A DNA stretch of 47,648 nucleotides from Longimicrobiales bacterium. Its GTDB lineage: Bacteria > Gemmatimonadota > Gemmatimonadetes > Longimicrobiales > Gaopeijiaceae. Positions 15,804 through 25,072 of the stretch are shown here, piece after piece. The DNA is taken from positions 1 to 47,648 of the forward strand of contig JANQDZ010000088.1 of assembly GCA_028278645.1 (NCBI GenBank). The letters run 5' to 3'. The notes beneath the pieces were generated by a model. The model was not told the origin of the DNA. It worked only from the letters and a program-made list of their open reading frames with translations, and searched no databases. The translations under genes were made by a program, and so were the position numbers. Within the stretch, counting starts at the first letter, position 1; each line of letters opens with the position of its first letter.

Positions 15804-16661
15804 CTAGTCGTCCGCGGAGGTATCGGCCTTGGCCACGCCCTGTACGATGTCGTAGGAGAGGTTCCTGGGGATCTTGAGCCGCCTGGCCACCTCCTGTGCT
15901 GCCCTTGAAGGCGACGAGCCCTCCCCGAGCAAGGCCGCCGCCAAGGCCTTGGCGGCCTCGCCATCCACCTCCGTCACACCGTCGGGTTCCGGGGCCCCTG
16001 AGACCACCACCACGAACTCGCCCCGGGGCCGATTGTCCTGGAAGCGGGTCCCCACCTGGGCCAGACTGCCCCTCACGAACTCTTCGTGGAGTTTCGTGAG
16101 CTCCCTGGCTACCGCGACCAGACGGTCCGGACCGCATGCCCCGGTTAAAGCGGTGAGCAGGTCATGGACCCGCTCGGGAGATTCAAAGAGGACCACGGTA
16201 TCCGGAGAGCGGGAGATCCGGTCCAACAACTCGGTCCTATCAGCACCTTTCCGAGGGAGAAAGCCAAAAAAGGAGAACCGATCTCCGGAGAAACCCGACC
16301 CCACCAGGGCGGCAAGCACCGCCGACGGGCCCGGGACGGGGACGACCGTGACCCCAGCCTCTAGGACAGCGTCAACCACTCTTTTTCCGGGATCCGACAC
16401 CAAGGGTGTCCCCGCGTCGGAGACCAACGCCAAATCATCCCCCCCACGAAGCCAGCCCAAGATCATCTCCAGCCTGGACGCCTCGTTGTGGGAGTGTAAG
16501 GAGACCAACGGAACCTTTACCCCCAGATGATTCAGGAGCGTGCGGGTCCGACGGGTATCCTCGGCAAGCACACGGCTAACTGAACCCAGTACCACACCGG
16601 CCCTGGGAGACAGGTCCCCGAGGTTCCCGATGGGTGTGCTGACAAGGAATAGCTTCGCCAT
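15804..16661 (-). CDS. rsmI: 16S rRNA (cytidine-1402-2'-O)-methyltransferase
   Basis: RsmI methylates the 2'-OH of C1402 in 16S rRNA with S-adenosylmethionine. The 285-residue protein has the family N-terminus MAKLFLVSTPIGNLGDL, then AEDTRRTRTLLNHLG, SDAGTPLVSDPG and VPVPGPSAVLAAL, and the FFGFLPRKG segment. The C-terminus holds the small HTH-like tail (SRAAQEVARRLKIPRNLSYD). The ATG at 16661 matches the family start; a TTG at 16712 would add 17 unconserved residues. The helicase gene follows at once on the same strand. No mraZ or mraW gene is nearby. Confidence 0.95.
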   Translation of the reverse strand: MAKLFLVSTPIGNLGDLSPRAGVVLGSVSRVLAEDTRRTRTLLNHLGVKVPLVSLHSHNEASRLEMILGWLRGGDDLALVSDAGTPLVSDPGKRVVDAVLEAGVTVVPVPGPSAVLAALVGSGFSGDRFSFFGFLPRKGADRTELLDRISRSPDTVVLFESPERVHDLLTALTGACGPDRLVAVARELTKLHEEFVRGSLAQVGTRFQDNRPRGEFVVVVSGAPEPDGVTEVDGEAAKALAAALLGEGSSPSRAAQEVARRLKIPRNLSYDIVQGVAKADTSADD

Positions 16662-16755
16662 ACAATTAGGATGGGGCCGGCGTTCACGTGTGGCCAGTGC
16701 CAGGTGGGGCAAAACATCGTGTCAGATGAGGTAAAGGACCGGTTCGGACGAAGAA

Positions 16756-16808
16756 CCGGCCCCACAGGCATAAAGCCTGGGGGCCGGGCTCTCTTCTTCG
16801 AAGAAGAG
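16756..16808 (-). terminator. Double hairpin downstream of trxA
   Basis: Two adjacent inverted repeats lie between trxA and rsmI. One is an 18-base perfect palindrome (16791-16808). The other is a strong stem with arms 16756-16763 and 16780-16787, extended by 16766-16769 pairing with 16775-16778. On the minus strand the second stem is followed by TTCTTC. This fits termination of the trxA transcript, although the T tract is short. Confidence 0.55.
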
Positions 16809-16827
16809 CTGTTCCGGAGGAGGACGG

Positions 16828-17166
16828 CTACTGAATGTGCTCGTTGACCTTCGCCTCCAGGAACGGCTTTGGCACGGCGCCGACCACGGTGTCGACGTGG
16901 GCCCCGTCTTTGAAGAACAGGATGCTGGGGATGGAGCGGATCCCGAACTTGCTGGCCGTCTGCGGGTTCTGGTCCACGTCCAGCTTCCCGACCCGAAGGC
17001 CCTGTGTCGAGTACTCCTCCGCCAGATCCGCCACAATGGGAGCCACCATACGGCACGGCCCACACCATGCTGCCCAGAAGTCCACGATGGTGAGCCCCGA
17101 GCTGTTTTCGATTTCATCTCCGAAGTTCGTATCGGTAACTTCGAAAACCAGTTCACTATCGGCCAT
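16828..17166 (-). CDS. trxA: Thioredoxin
   Basis: This is a cytosolic dithiol-disulfide oxidoreductase of 112 residues, the normal length for thioredoxin 1. The active site WCGPC is at residues 34-38, in the context FWAAWCGPCRMVAPI. The cis-proline is in RSIPSILFF, and the GKLDVDQNP strand is conserved. The ATG at 17166 has AAGGAG eight bases upstream. It is divergent from the methylmalonyl-CoA epimerase gene, with about 100 bases between them. There is no signal peptide, so it is a cytosolic thioredoxin. Confidence 0.96.
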   Translation of the reverse strand: MADSELVFEVTDTNFGDEIENSSGLTIVDFWAAWCGPCRMVAPIVADLAEEYSTQGLRVGKLDVDQNPQTASKFGIRSIPSILFFKDGAHVDTVVGAVPKPFLEAKVNEHIQ

Positions 17167-17268
17167 CAAACCTGCTCCTTGTTCATTTACGCGGCTCTGG
17201 ATACCATGCCGCCGGGTTCAGGCACCATCGGGAGTCCCAAACGCTCTCACCCAGGCACCATAAAAATC

Positions 17269-17670
17269 ATGTTTTCCTATCCGCTCGACCACGTCGCCGT
17301 AGCCGTGACCTCCCTGGAGGAGGCTGCTTCCCTGTTCCAACTCGTAGCCGGAGACTCCAGTTCCCCCGTCGAGGAGCTCCCGGAACAAGGCGTTCGCGTG
17401 CTCTTCGTGGGCTCTATCGAGCTCCTGGAACCCCTGGATCCTGAAACGACTGTTGGACGCTTCCTTCAAAAACGGGGCCAAGGTCTCCATCACATCGCCT
17501 ACCGGGTACCGAACCTTCCGAAAGCCCTCTCCCGGCTGAAACATGAAGGCGTCGAACTCATCGACGAAACCCCTCGCCCAGGCGCCCGTGGCCACCAAGT
17601 CGCCTTCCTTCATCCCAGGAGCACGGGCGGAGTCCTCATCGAGCTGGTTCAGGCCACTACATCCGAGTAG
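17269..17670 (+). CDS. mce: Methylmalonyl-CoA epimerase
   Basis: This 133-residue VOC-fold enzyme interconverts (2R)- and (2S)-methylmalonyl-CoA, in propionate and odd-chain fatty acid metabolism. Two betaalphabetabetabeta modules are visible. Metal ligands can be placed at H8 (LDHVAVAV), H74 or H75 (GLHHIAYRV) and E125 (VLIELVQ). The GHQVAFLHPRSTGG segment is typical. The ATG at 17269 has no recognisable ribosome-binding site; the upstream sequence is A-rich. A weak promoter-like pair (TTGTTC at 17179, TACCAT 17 bases later) lies between it and trxA. The epimerase gene is one of only a few plus-strand genes. The mutase is not in the window. Confidence 0.9.
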   Translation: MFSYPLDHVAVAVTSLEEAASLFQLVAGDSSSPVEELPEQGVRVLFVGSIELLEPLDPETTVGRFLQKRGQGLHHIAYRVPNLPKALSRLKHEGVELIDETPRPGARGHQVAFLHPRSTGGVLIELVQATTSE

Positions 17671-17696
17671 AGGACCACCCTGCTTCCCGTGGCGAG

Positions 17697-18197
17697 CTAC
17701 ACTCCCGTGATCCTCTCCAGGCCTATCTCCTCAATCAACCAGCGTCCCTTACTCGTCTGAACCACCAAAAAGGGGACGTCTGATATGTCCCGCCCACGGA
17801 TCCGCATGTTCACGCCCACTCGGGTGGTGGGCTCCACTCTTCCCGGCACCCTTTCATCGGTGACGATCGTGTAGTCCTCATGCTGGAGGATCTCGGCGAT
17901 GGCGTCCATTCGAAGCTCCACCTCCTGGAGCGTCGTGCACCGGTCGCCGAGACCGATCCAGGAACCGATCCTCTTGAACATGCAACCGAAGGCCCCGCCA
18001 GTGTCGATGGCCGCCCCGTCTACGGTCCCGAAGAGGCTCGCCATGCCATGCAGATCCCTCCCGTTACTGGCCTGAAGGAACCTCTCCACCGAAAGCCTGG
18101 GTGCGACTGTAGCCATCTCGCCTGAGGAGATGACCTGAGTTGTGGTACATCCCGCCGAGAAAAGGAGCGGGATTGCTGCGATAAGTAGGCGTTTCAT
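17697..18197 (-). CDS. Lipoprotein, unknown function
   Basis: This is a 166-residue protein with a lipoprotein signal peptide (MKRLLIAAIPLLFSAGC, cysteine 17). The mature part begins with a threonine-rich linker and then a single domain (SVERFLQASNGRDLHGMASLFG, VELRMDAIAEILQHEDYTIV, PFLVVQTSKGRWLIEEIGLE). The order of helices and strands resembles an NTF2-like fold, but this is only a guess from the pattern. The start at ATG 18197 gives the best signal peptide. It lies after clpB on the same strand (66 bases apart) and converges with mce (26 bases apart). Confidence 0.72.
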   Translation of the reverse strand: MKRLLIAAIPLLFSAGCTTTQVISSGEMATVAPRLSVERFLQASNGRDLHGMASLFGTVDGAAIDTGGAFGCMFKRIGSWIGLGDRCTTLQEVELRMDAIAEILQHEDYTIVTDERVPGRVEPTTRVGVNMRIRGRDISDVPFLVVQTSKGRWLIEEIGLERITGV

Positions 18198-18263
18198 TTC
18201 TAGGCCGGGTTCGGGATGTGCATTAACCTCACATATCGACACTGGCAGCTTACGGGTCGGTCG

Positions 18264-20900
18264 TCAACGGCCGTCACCGTCAGTCGACGGTTCCTCGTTT
18301 CCTATCGGCCGACCGAGTCGGAAATCCAGGCTTCCCGATCCCTCAGAGGGGAAAACTTCGACCACCGTTCCCTCCGGAATCTCCGCTTCCAACAGCTTCA
18401 GGGCCAGGGGGTCTTGGACCATTCGCTGGATCGCCCGCTTGAGGGGTCTGGCCCCGTAGGCCGGATCATGCCCCTCCCGTGAGATTTGCTCCTTCGCTTC
18501 AGGAGATACGACGAGGGTGATTCCCAGCTCGGATGCAAGAGCGGCCACACGCTCAAGCTGGAGTTCCACGATTGCTCTCAGGTCGCCCTCCCCCAGCGGC
18601 CGGAAGAGAATCACGTCGTCCACACGGTTCAGGAACTCCGGTCGGAAATGATTGTGAAGCTCCCCGGAAACGAATCCTTCGACCAGTTCCCATTCGGACT
18701 CTTTTGCCCGTTCAAGTATGAACTGACTCCCGATGTTCGATGTCATGATGACCACAGCGTTCCGGAAGTCCACTGTGCGCCCGTGGGAGTCGGTAAGGCG
18801 GCCCTCGTCCATGATCTGCAAAAGGACGTTGAAGACCTCGGGATGAGCCTTTTCGATTTCGTCGAATAGGATGACCGCATGCGGCCGCCTTCGGACGGCC
18901 TCGGTGAGCTGGCCTCCCTCGTCGTAACCGATGTACCCCGGGGGTGCGCCGATCAGTCTCGCGACCGCATGCTTCTCCATGTATTCCGACATGTCGATGC
19001 GGACCATGGCCCGCTCGTCATCGAACAGGAACTCCGCCAAGGCCCGAGCGGTCTCGGTCTTCCCGACGCCTGTGGGTCCCAGGAAGATGAACGATCCCAC
19101 CGGTCGGTTGGGGTCCTGAAGGCCTGTCCGGGCTCTCCGCACGGCGTTTGAAACCGCGTCCAGGGCTTCCCTCTGGCCGATAACCCGCCGCCCGAGTAGC
19201 TCCTCAAGATGGGCCAGCCGCTCCCTTTCGGATTCCAAGAGACGACTCACGGGGATTCCGGTCCATTCACCCACCACGGCGGCGATATCGTCGGCATCAA
19301 CTTCTTCTTTAAGGAAGCTGCCGTCGGACTGGAGCTCCGTCAGACGGGCTTCCGCCACCTCGAGAGCCTGTTCTGTACCGGGTATCTCCCCGTACTGAAG
19401 CTCTGCCGCCTGGTTGAGATCGCCGGTCCGGGTGGCTCGATCGGCTTCCAGGCGAAGCTCGTCGATCTTCTCTTTCAGGTTCTGAATCCGGGTGATGGCC
19501 TCCTTCTCGCTCTGCCACCCGGCCTTCATACCTGCGCTTTCCTCCCTCAGCTCAGCCAGCTCCTCCTCGATCCCCTTAAGCCGATCCCTGGCACCCGCTT
19601 CCTTTTCCTGAGACAAGGCCTGCTTCTCGATCTCCAACTGTGTGATCCGGCGCTCGACTTCGTCGATCTCCTGTGGGAGGGAGTCGATCTCGATTCGCAG
19701 ACGACTCCCAGCCTCGTCGATGAGGTCGATGGCCTTGTCGGGTAGGAAGCGCCCGCCGATGTACCGGTCGGACAATCGGGCCGCCGCGATGATTGCGTCG
19801 TCTTTGATCCGGACCCCGTGGTGGACCTCATACCGTTCCTTGAGGCCCCGAAGAATTGCCACGGTGTCCTCCACCGACGGTGGGGCAACGAAGACCGGCT
19901 GAAAACGCCGCTCCAGAGCCGGGTCTTTCTCGACGTGCTTCCGGTACTCGTCCAGAGTGGTGGCGCCAACCATCCGAAGCTCGCCCCGGGCCAGCATGGG
20001 CTTCAGCATGTTGCCCGCGTCTACCGCCCCCTCCGCCGCTCCGGCGCCGACGACCGTGTGAAGCTCGTCCAGGAAGACGATGTACTTCCCTTCCCCTTCG
20101 GCGATCTCTTTCAGGACCGCCTTCATCCGCTCTTCAAACTCCCCACGGTATTTGGCGCCGGCGAGCATGGACCCGATGTCCAGGGCCACGAGCTTCTTGT
20201 TGGCGAGTGTGGATGGGATGTCCCCCGCCACGATCCGCTGAGCCAGACCTTCGACGATGGCGGTCTTCCCCACCCCGGGCTCTCCAATGAGCACCGGGTT
20301 GTTCTTGGTACGGCGGGCGAGGACCTTGACCACCCGCCGAATCTCTTCGTCCCTCCCGATGACCGGGTCCAGCTTCCCGAGGCGGGCGGCTTCCGTCAGG
20401 TCCCGGCTGTATCGGGCGAGAGCCCGGTACGTGTCCTCCGGCGTCTGGTCGGTCACCCTGTGGGACCCTCGGACGCTCTCCAAAGCTTCCCGAAGCTCCC
20501 TTCGTGTCGCCCCGGCGTCTTTGAGAATCTTCCCGGAATCTCCTTTCTCCTCTGTGAGCCCGAGGAGGAGGTGCTCCGTGGAGATGTACTCGTCGTCCAG
20601 ATCCCGGGCCTCTTTCTCAGCCACGTCGAGGGCTTTATTCAGGTCCCGAGAAAGGGTCGGATCGGAGCCGCCGGACACCTTCGCCCGGGTCCCCAGGGAC
20701 TCATTGGTTCTTTCACGAATCAGGGCAGGATCGGCGCCCAGCTTCTGAAGCACCGGGACCACGATGCCCTCCTCCTGCTCCAGGAGAGCTAAGAGGAGAT
20801 GGACCCCCTCGATCTGGGGGTGCTCCCGTCGCCGGCTTTCCTGGGCGGCGGCCTGGATGGCCCCTGCGGCTTTGACGGTGAGTCGGTCGGGATTCAGCAT
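18264..20900 (-). CDS. clpB: ATP-dependent chaperone ClpB
   Basis: ClpB is the AAA+ disaggregase that works with DnaK to rescue aggregated proteins. The 878-residue protein has the Clp N-domain repeats (residues 1-150), NBD1 with Walker [14 protein letters not shown] and the [17 protein letters not shown] loop, and the long coiled-coil middle domain (about residues 400-530). NBD2 follows, with [19 protein letters not shown] and the [13 protein letters not shown] pore loop. The presence of the middle domain and the lack of a zinc finger or a ClpP-binding loop rule out ClpA and ClpC. The ATG at 20900 starts the conserved N-domain, with AAGGA about 12 bases upstream. Its leader contains two stem-loops. 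Confidence 0.96.
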   Translation of the reverse strand: MLNPDRLTVKAAGAIQAAAQESRRREHPQIEGVHLLLALLEQEEGIVVPVLQKLGADPALIRERTNESLGTRAKVSGGSDPTLSRDLNKALDVAEKEARDLDDEYISTEHLLLGLTEEKGDSGKILKDAGATRRELREALESVRGSHRVTDQTPEDTYRALARYSRDLTEAARLGKLDPVIGRDEEIRRVVKVLARRTKNNPVLIGEPGVGKTAIVEGLAQRIVAGDIPSTLANKKLVALDIGSMLAGAKYRGEFEERMKAVLKEIAEGEGKYIVFLDELHTVVGAGAAEGAVDAGNMLKPMLARGELRMVGATTLDEYRKHVEKDPALERRFQPVFVAPPSVEDTVAILRGLKERYEVHHGVRIKDDAIIAAARLSDRYIGGRFLPDKAIDLIDEAGSRLRIEIDSLPQEIDEVERRITQLEIEKQALSQEKEAGARDRLKGIEEELAELREESAGMKAGWQSEKEAITRIQNLKEKIDELRLEADRATRTGDLNQAAELQYGEIPGTEQALEVAEARLTELQSDGSFLKEEVDADDIAAVVGEWTGIPVSRLLESERERLAHLEELLGRRVIGQREALDAVSNAVRRARTGLQDPNRPVGSFIFLGPTGVGKTETARALAEFLFDDERAMVRIDMSEYMEKHAVARLIGAPPGYIGYDEGGQLTEAVRRRPHAVILFDEIEKAHPEVFNVLLQIMDEGRLTDSHGRTVDFRNAVVIMTSNIGSQFILERAKESEWELVEGFVSGELHNHFRPEFLNRVDDVILFRPLGEGDLRAIVELQLERVAALASELGITLVVSPEAKEQISREGHDPAYGARPLKRAIQRMVQDPLALKLLEAEIPEGTVVEVFPSEGSGSLDFRLGRPIGNEEPSTDGDGR

Positions 20901-20917
20901 CTTGGTCGTTTTCCTTC

Positions 20918-21015
20918 CATGCCTGCCAAACTGGCAGCCTTTCTTCCTGTGCACCACCGATCCGGCGCCAGAAAGGCCGGATTTCTTGGTATTTTTCTCT
21001 TCAGCACCTTTATAG
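20918..21015 (-). promoter_or_regulatory. clpB leader with two stem-loops and -10-like box
   Basis: Upstream of clpB is a -10-like TATAAA on the minus strand (21009-21014). A TTCTTG 16 bases further upstream is a weak -35 candidate. The predicted leader holds a seven-base stem with a nine-base loop (20960-20966 with 20976-20982) and a perfect inverted repeat CTGCCA-AAC-TGGCAG (20923-20937). Neither is a CIRCE or HAIR element. A heat-shock operator or a structured leader is possible; this is inferred. Confidence 0.4.
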
Positions 21016-21037
21016 AGACAAGATCCGGACCAAGAAG

Positions 21038-21066
21038 CGGGCGCCCCCTGGCAATGGAGACGCCCG
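21038..21066 (-). terminator. Possible terminator after M48 peptidase gene
   Basis: A six-base GC stem (21038-21043 with 21061-21066) with a 17-base loop lies 70 bases after the M48 gene end, on the minus strand. It is followed by CTTCTTGG, only a poor T tract. It separates the M48 transcript from the clpB promoter candidate. Confidence 0.3.
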
Positions 21067-21136
21067 TCTGGATTTCCTATCAGTCGGTGACTTCACTCTG
21101 GACTGGGTGCGCCCATCCGCCGCCAAACACCCATCC

Positions 21137-22585
21137 CTAATCCTCTCCTTGCCATACCCCACCCACAGGGAGTTTTAACACTCGCCCCGCAGGGAGGGTC
21201 GGATTCCCCTCGATCCTGTTCAGGAGACGGACTGCATCGGCCCGATCCGGGATCCCTTCCCGGTTCAGAAGGGTGGCGAGATCCATGTCCCTCGACACCG
21301 TCACGACCCGGAGCCGGACGGGCTCTACGTCCAGCTTGGTTCGGTCCCGGAGGGGCCGAAAGCTCTCCAAAGAGGCATTGACGGCCCCCCGGCGGTTTTG
21401 CCAGGCATCAGCCGGTCCAAAACCAATAAACCGAAGCATGGTTCCATTGTAGTTCAAGAAGATCACCCGGCCCTGTAGCACGCCGTCCTGAGTGTCGGCC
21501 CGGAAATTGGCTGAGGCCGCCGGTATTCCGTTGATGGCGGCGTTGGAGGGTTGACCCGACTCCAGGCCCTCTTGGGAGAGGAAGGTGCTCAGGGCTGCCG
21601 AAGGGGTAGCTCCTTCGGCCAGAGTCAGACCCATGAGTGCGTCCCCCTCGGGGGAACCGGCCTGCACAGCCTGTTTAGAGTTGAGGGTTTGCCATCCATC
21701 CGGGAAATTAACCTGGAAGGCCATGTCGGGGTGGAAGAAATTGGACCCTTCGAAGAATCCCTCTCTCGGATTCTCACCGAAGGTCATCCCGTCCAACCAA
21801 GGCAGATACTCACCCCGTTTTACCATGGCCGGGTCCATGGCCACTTCGGCGTCATTCGCATGGCGGATGATATCCTGCTCCCGGTTCGCCGGGTTAGGAT
21901 GAGTTGACAACCATTCCGGTGGCCCGCCTCCGGCGTCCGAGGTCACCTGACCGAGCATGGCCATGACACCGCTGAGCTGGACCGGGTCATAGCCAACACG
22001 GCTCATGTACCGGACACCCAGTTCGTCGGCCTGCCTCTCGTCGTCCCGACCGAACTTAAGAAAGAGGAGCTGCAAAGACGCCCCGGCAAGGCCGGCATAT
22101 TCTTGAAGCTCCGGCTTCAGGATCATGCCCACCCCCAGGCCGAATTGGGCGATCTGTTGTTTGCTTATCTGGCTCACGGAGTGCCGGGCTGTGACGTGTC
22201 CGATCTCGTGGCCCAGGACCCCAGCCAGCTCGGCCTCCGACTCGAAGTGTGCGAGGATCCCCCGGGTGACGTAGATGTATCCCCCGGGAAGGGCGAACGC
22301 GTTGATGAGGGGATCGTCCAGAACCCTGAAGGTCCAGGGGAGATCAGGCCGTTCGGAGCTGGCCGCCAACTGGGTACCCAGCTCCTGGACGTAGGCTTGG
22401 AGGGACTCATCCGGATAAAGGCCCATGGAGGCCACGATCTCCGGGTCTGCGTCCCGGCCCATCTGGATTTCTTGGCCCTCGCTCATCAAAGAAAACTGCC
22501 GCTTTCCGGTGGCCGGGTTGATGGCACATCCGACTAGCCAGAGGAGTAGAACAACGGGCAAACCGACCTTCGCGGGTAGGCGCAT
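21137..22585 (-). CDS. M48 family metallopeptidase lipoprotein (BepA/LoiP-like)
   Basis: This is an exported zinc peptidase of 482 residues. The lipobox is LLWLVGC (cysteine 20), which puts it in the envelope. The peptidase domain has HEIGH at residues 126-130 and the third ligand E188 in DDERQADELG. The STHPNPANRE segment is typical of BepA- and LoiP-like M48 enzymes, which act in outer-membrane quality control. The C-terminal part (about residues 260-480) holds an FxNPREGFFEG segment, then a beta-rich domain and a final LNRIEGNPTLPAGRVLKLP segment resembling a LysM-like or peptidase-associated fold. The gene is divergent from the small lipoprotein-ridA pair. Confidence 0.9.
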   Translation of the reverse strand: MRLPAKVGLPVVLLLWLVGCAINPATGKRQFSLMSEGQEIQMGRDADPEIVASMGLYPDESLQAYVQELGTQLAASSERPDLPWTFRVLDDPLINAFALPGGYIYVTRGILAHFESEAELAGVLGHEIGHVTARHSVSQISKQQIAQFGLGVGMILKPELQEYAGLAGASLQLLFLKFGRDDERQADELGVRYMSRVGYDPVQLSGVMAMLGQVTSDAGGGPPEWLSTHPNPANREQDIIRHANDAEVAMDPAMVKRGEYLPWLDGMTFGENPREGFFEGSNFFHPDMAFQVNFPDGWQTLNSKQAVQAGSPEGDALMGLTLAEGATPSAALSTFLSQEGLESGQPSNAAINGIPAASANFRADTQDGVLQGRVIFLNYNGTMLRFIGFGPADAWQNRRGAVNASLESFRPLRDRTKLDVEPVRLRVVTVSRDMDLATLLNREGIPDRADAVRLLNRIEGNPTLPAGRVLKLPVGGVWQGED

Positions 22586-22686
22586 GGTAGAACCGCTCGT
22601 GTTGGGGCTGGTGCCTTTGAGAATGCCAAAAAGTTAGAAACAAGGACGGAGGCCGGGCAAGCGCCCCCATCCTCCTCGACCCTCTC

Positions 22687-23124
22687 ATGGACAAGACCGC
22701 CGTGCGATTTGTCACTCTGTTGATCCTCGGATTTACCCCTTTCGCCGCCCTTGCTTGCGGTGGTGCCACCTCCGACTCTCCTGCTCCCGATACCATCTCC
22801 AAGGACCAGTTCGTCGAAGCCTACTTCGAGTTGAGGAAGGCCGGGCTCCGTTCCAGGGGTATGGAGATCACCCTCGACACGAGAGATTCGGTGCTAGCGG
22901 AGCTCGGGCTTACCGAGGAAGATCTGATAACGTTCGCGGAAGTGTGGGGAGATGACGGGGAAGTGATGATCTCGGTGTGGGAGGAGGTGGATAGCCTCCT
23001 CGTCCAAGCTCGGACCCCCCAGGGGGAAGAAGGGGGATTAAGCGAGGAAGGGCTTGATCCCCGTTGGGATGGCCCGGAGTCAGGGGGAGACGCGGGGCAA
23101 GGCCGAGAGGAGACCCCCTCATGA
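22687..23124 (+). CDS. Small lipoprotein, unknown
   Basis: This 145-residue protein has a signal peptide with a lipobox (PFAALAC, cysteine 24) and then an acidic, mostly helical mature part (SKDQFVEAYFELRKAG, ELGLTEEDLITFAEVWGDD). The short helix pattern is reminiscent of small DUF4296-like lipoproteins, but I cannot confirm this. The tail is low-complexity and rich in E, G and D. The last four bases (ATGA) form the start of the ridA gene, so the two are translationally coupled. No function can be assigned. Confidence 0.65.
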   Translation: MDKTAVRFVTLLILGFTPFAALACGGATSDSPAPDTISKDQFVEAYFELRKAGLRSRGMEITLDTRDSVLAELGLTEEDLITFAEVWGDDGEVMISVWEEVDSLLVQARTPQGEEGGLSEEGLDPRWDGPESGGDAGQGREETPS

Positions 23125-23513
23125 CCTTCGAGCGTGTCTTCAGCGGAGCTCCTTGGGAGGAGGCGGTGGGCTATTGCAGGGTCCTCCGGGCAGGGAATCT
23201 GGTCTTCGTAACAGGGACCGCTCCGGTGGATCCGGATGGCGACGTGCACGCCCCGGGTGACGCCCTGGCCCAAACCCGTCGGTGTCTTGCCATCATCCGT
23301 GAGTCTCTGGAGAAAATCGGAGTGGGGATGGACTCTGTGGTGAGAACTCGGATGTTCACTACCGACATCGATCGGTGGGGAAGCTACGGAGAGGCCCACC
23401 GCGAGGTTTTTGGAGAACACCCGCCCACAACGACCCTCGTTGAGGTCTCCCGCCTGATCCACCCGGACATGCTAATCGAAATCGAGGCGGACGCAGTGGT
23501 AGGGGAGGACTGA
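23121..23513 (+). CDS. RidA family deaminase
   Basis: RidA-family proteins deaminate reactive enamine/imine intermediates. The protein has 130 residues. Family features are SGAPWEEAVGYCRVLRAGNLVFVTGTAP, the VVRTRMFTTDID segment with the substrate-carboxylate arginine, and the C-terminal VEVSRLIHPDMLIEIEADAVV. The start is the ATG at 23121, overlapping the upstream lipoprotein stop as ATGA, with AGGAG nine bases upstream. Membership of the YjgF/YER057c/UK114 family is firm, but the subgroup cannot be chosen. Confidence 0.88.
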   Translation: MTFERVFSGAPWEEAVGYCRVLRAGNLVFVTGTAPVDPDGDVHAPGDALAQTRRCLAIIRESLEKIGVGMDSVVRTRMFTTDIDRWGSYGEAHREVFGEHPPTTTLVEVSRLIHPDMLIEIEADAVVGED

Positions 23514-23612
23514 AACCTTCGGCCGGGGGTTTCGTTGTGTTTGTGTGGGGGGGCGAGGCGTAGGCTAAGGCCATCGGAATCGGCAACAGCACCAACAATC
23601 GAGAGGTGAAAA

Positions 23613-23861
23613 ATGGGCTTAGTGTCCTGGATGATCCTTGGACTCTTGGCTGGAGCCCTGGCGAAGTGGATCCGGCCAGGCAAAGACAAGGGTGGCTGGC
23701 TCAACAGCATGTTTATCGGCATCGGTGGCGCCATGATCGGAGGATTCATCGGCTCTATGCTCGGCATTGGGCGTGTGACCGGCCTGAACCTCTGGTCGAT
23801 CCTCATCGCCACCGGCGGCGCTCTGATCCTGCTCTGGATCATGGGGAAGATCCGCGACTGA
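23613..23861 (+). CDS. GlsB/YeaQ/YmgE family stress membrane protein
   Basis: This is an 82-residue glycine-rich membrane protein of the transglycosylase-associated family, often stress-induced. Three hydrophobic segments with glycine zippers are visible (residues 3-17, 32-48, 60-77), with the family start MGLVSWMILGLLAGALAKW. The ATG at 23613 has a GAGGTG about five bases upstream. It stands alone, about 100 bases after ridA. A G-rich stretch and a TAGGCT hexamer lie upstream. Confidence 0.88.
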   Translation: MGLVSWMILGLLAGALAKWIRPGKDKGGWLNSMFIGIGGAMIGGFIGSMLGIGRVTGLNLWSILIATGGALILLWIMGKIRD

Positions 23862-23944
23862 ATCGGACCGCACTGCCCGTGAGGTAGGTCCAGGGCAACA
23901 CCACCCTCGCCGTATTGAAGGCAATGGTGAGATTGTGCTGGAGG

Positions 23945-24028
23945 CTACCGCTCAGAACCGGTAGGCGGCGAAAAGAGAGATCACCCCCGCGGGCCTTACG
24001 GATACCGACAGCCCGGGGGGCTTCTTTT
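23945..24028 (+). terminator. Tandem hairpins with T-rich tail after the GlsB gene
   Basis: Two plus-strand stems lie downstream of the GlsB gene. The first has arms 23945-23950 and 23959-23964. The second is a GC-rich stem (23984-23994 with 24011-24020, with a two-base bulge) followed by CTTCTTTTT. This is a typical intrinsic terminator, about 120 bases after the stop codon. The remainder of the 23862-24133 gap shows no gene. Confidence 0.55.
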
Positions 24029-24133
24029 TGGGTCCAGGCGGTGTTCCAGGATCCTCCCTCCTCCCCCAACGCCGATCTGCGGCCTATACTCCTCTCAACG
24101 GTTTCCCTACCCCGATCCGATTGGAGTGTCATC

Positions 24134-25012
24134 ATGAAAGGTGCTATCCGAGCATTGATGGTGCTGGTCGCCGTCGTGGGATGTCGGTACCAACCTTCTG
24201 AAGAGCCCGCCGGGCAGGCCGGAAACGGCCTCAAGGTCTTCATCTCGGTGGACATGGAGGGAATCGCCGGCGTGATCACGGGGAACGAGGTCAGCAGCTC
24301 AGCCCCCGAGTACCAGTACTTCCGTGAGCTGACTACTCAAGAAGCCAACGCCGCCGTTGAGGGTGCCCTGGCGGCCGGGGCCACTGAGATCGTCGTCCGA
24401 GACGGGCACGGTGCCAAAAACAACATCATTCCCCATCTGCTCCATACCGAGGCAAAGCTACTCCGAGGCGTGACCGATCGCCCCGAAAACATGATGCTGG
24501 GGATCGACGAGAGCTTCGACGCGGTCATCTTCATCGGGTATCACGCCAAAGCCGGGACCGAGGAGGGGATCCTCGCCCACACATCTTCCGGAAACGTCAT
24601 CGACCTGTCCGTGAACGGGGTTTCGTTCCCCGAAGCCGGTTATAACGCTGTGATCGCCGGACTCTTCGATGTACCGGTGGTCCTGGTAGCCGGCGACAAC
24701 TGGATTTGCGATCAGGCCACGGATCTTTTTGGCAACGTGGTGACCGTGGAAACCAAGGTCGGCATGGACGTGGCCGCATTGGGGCTGCATCCGAAGGCGG
24801 CCCAGGACTTGATCCGGTCGGAGACCGAGGCGGCCCTCAGTGATCTGGGGCGGTTCGAGCCATACCGGATGGAGCCACCTTACACCATGGTCCTGAAGGT
24901 CTGGCGCGAGAGGGGACAATTCCCGGGAGCGGAGAGGACCGGTGAGGGAGAATTCACCTTCACCAGCGACGACTTCCTGGAAGTGATGGACGCTTTCAAC
25001 GCGTTGAAGTAA
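24134..25012 (+). CDS. M55 family D-aminopeptidase lipoprotein (DppA-like)
   Basis: This 292-residue zinc peptidase of family M55 is related to DppA, which removes D-amino acids such as D-Ala from short peptides. It has a lipoprotein signal (MKGAIRALMVLVAVVGC, cysteine 17), whereas classical DppA is cytosolic. The metal-site motifs are visible: SVDMEG (D40 and E42), RDGHGAKNN, and GYHAKAGTEEGILAHTSSG. The ATG at 24134 has GGAG nine bases upstream. A TATACT hexamer is at 24085-24090 without a clear -35. A role in recycling or scavenging wall-derived peptides in the periplasm is plausible. Confidence 0.88.
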   Translation: MKGAIRALMVLVAVVGCRYQPSEEPAGQAGNGLKVFISVDMEGIAGVITGNEVSSSAPEYQYFRELTTQEANAAVEGALAAGATEIVVRDGHGAKNNIIPHLLHTEAKLLRGVTDRPENMMLGIDESFDAVIFIGYHAKAGTEEGILAHTSSGNVIDLSVNGVSFPEAGYNAVIAGLFDVPVVLVAGDNWICDQATDLFGNVVTVETKVGMDVAALGLHPKAAQDLIRSETEAALSDLGRFEPYRMEPPYTMVLKVWRERGQFPGAERTGEGEFTFTSDDFLEVMDAFNALK

Positions 25013-25041
25013 AGGGGACCCTCCACTTGAAGGTCCCCTTT
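25011..25041. terminator. Bidirectional terminator between convergent peptidase genes
   Basis: A perfect ten-base inverted repeat (25011-25020 with 25032-25041, loop of 11 bases) lies just after the M55 stop codon. The M28 gene converges from the other side, ending at 25073. The arms end in TTT on either strand, so it can serve both transcripts. Confidence 0.7.
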
Positions 25042-25072
25042 CCAAGGTTTTGCTCGGCAAGCCGGCTGCGGG

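Noticed and set aside
20894-20920. Short upstream frame (eight codons) overlapping the clpB start
   Set aside because: It has no ribosome-binding site and its ATG is part of the sequence leading to clpB; translation is unlikely.
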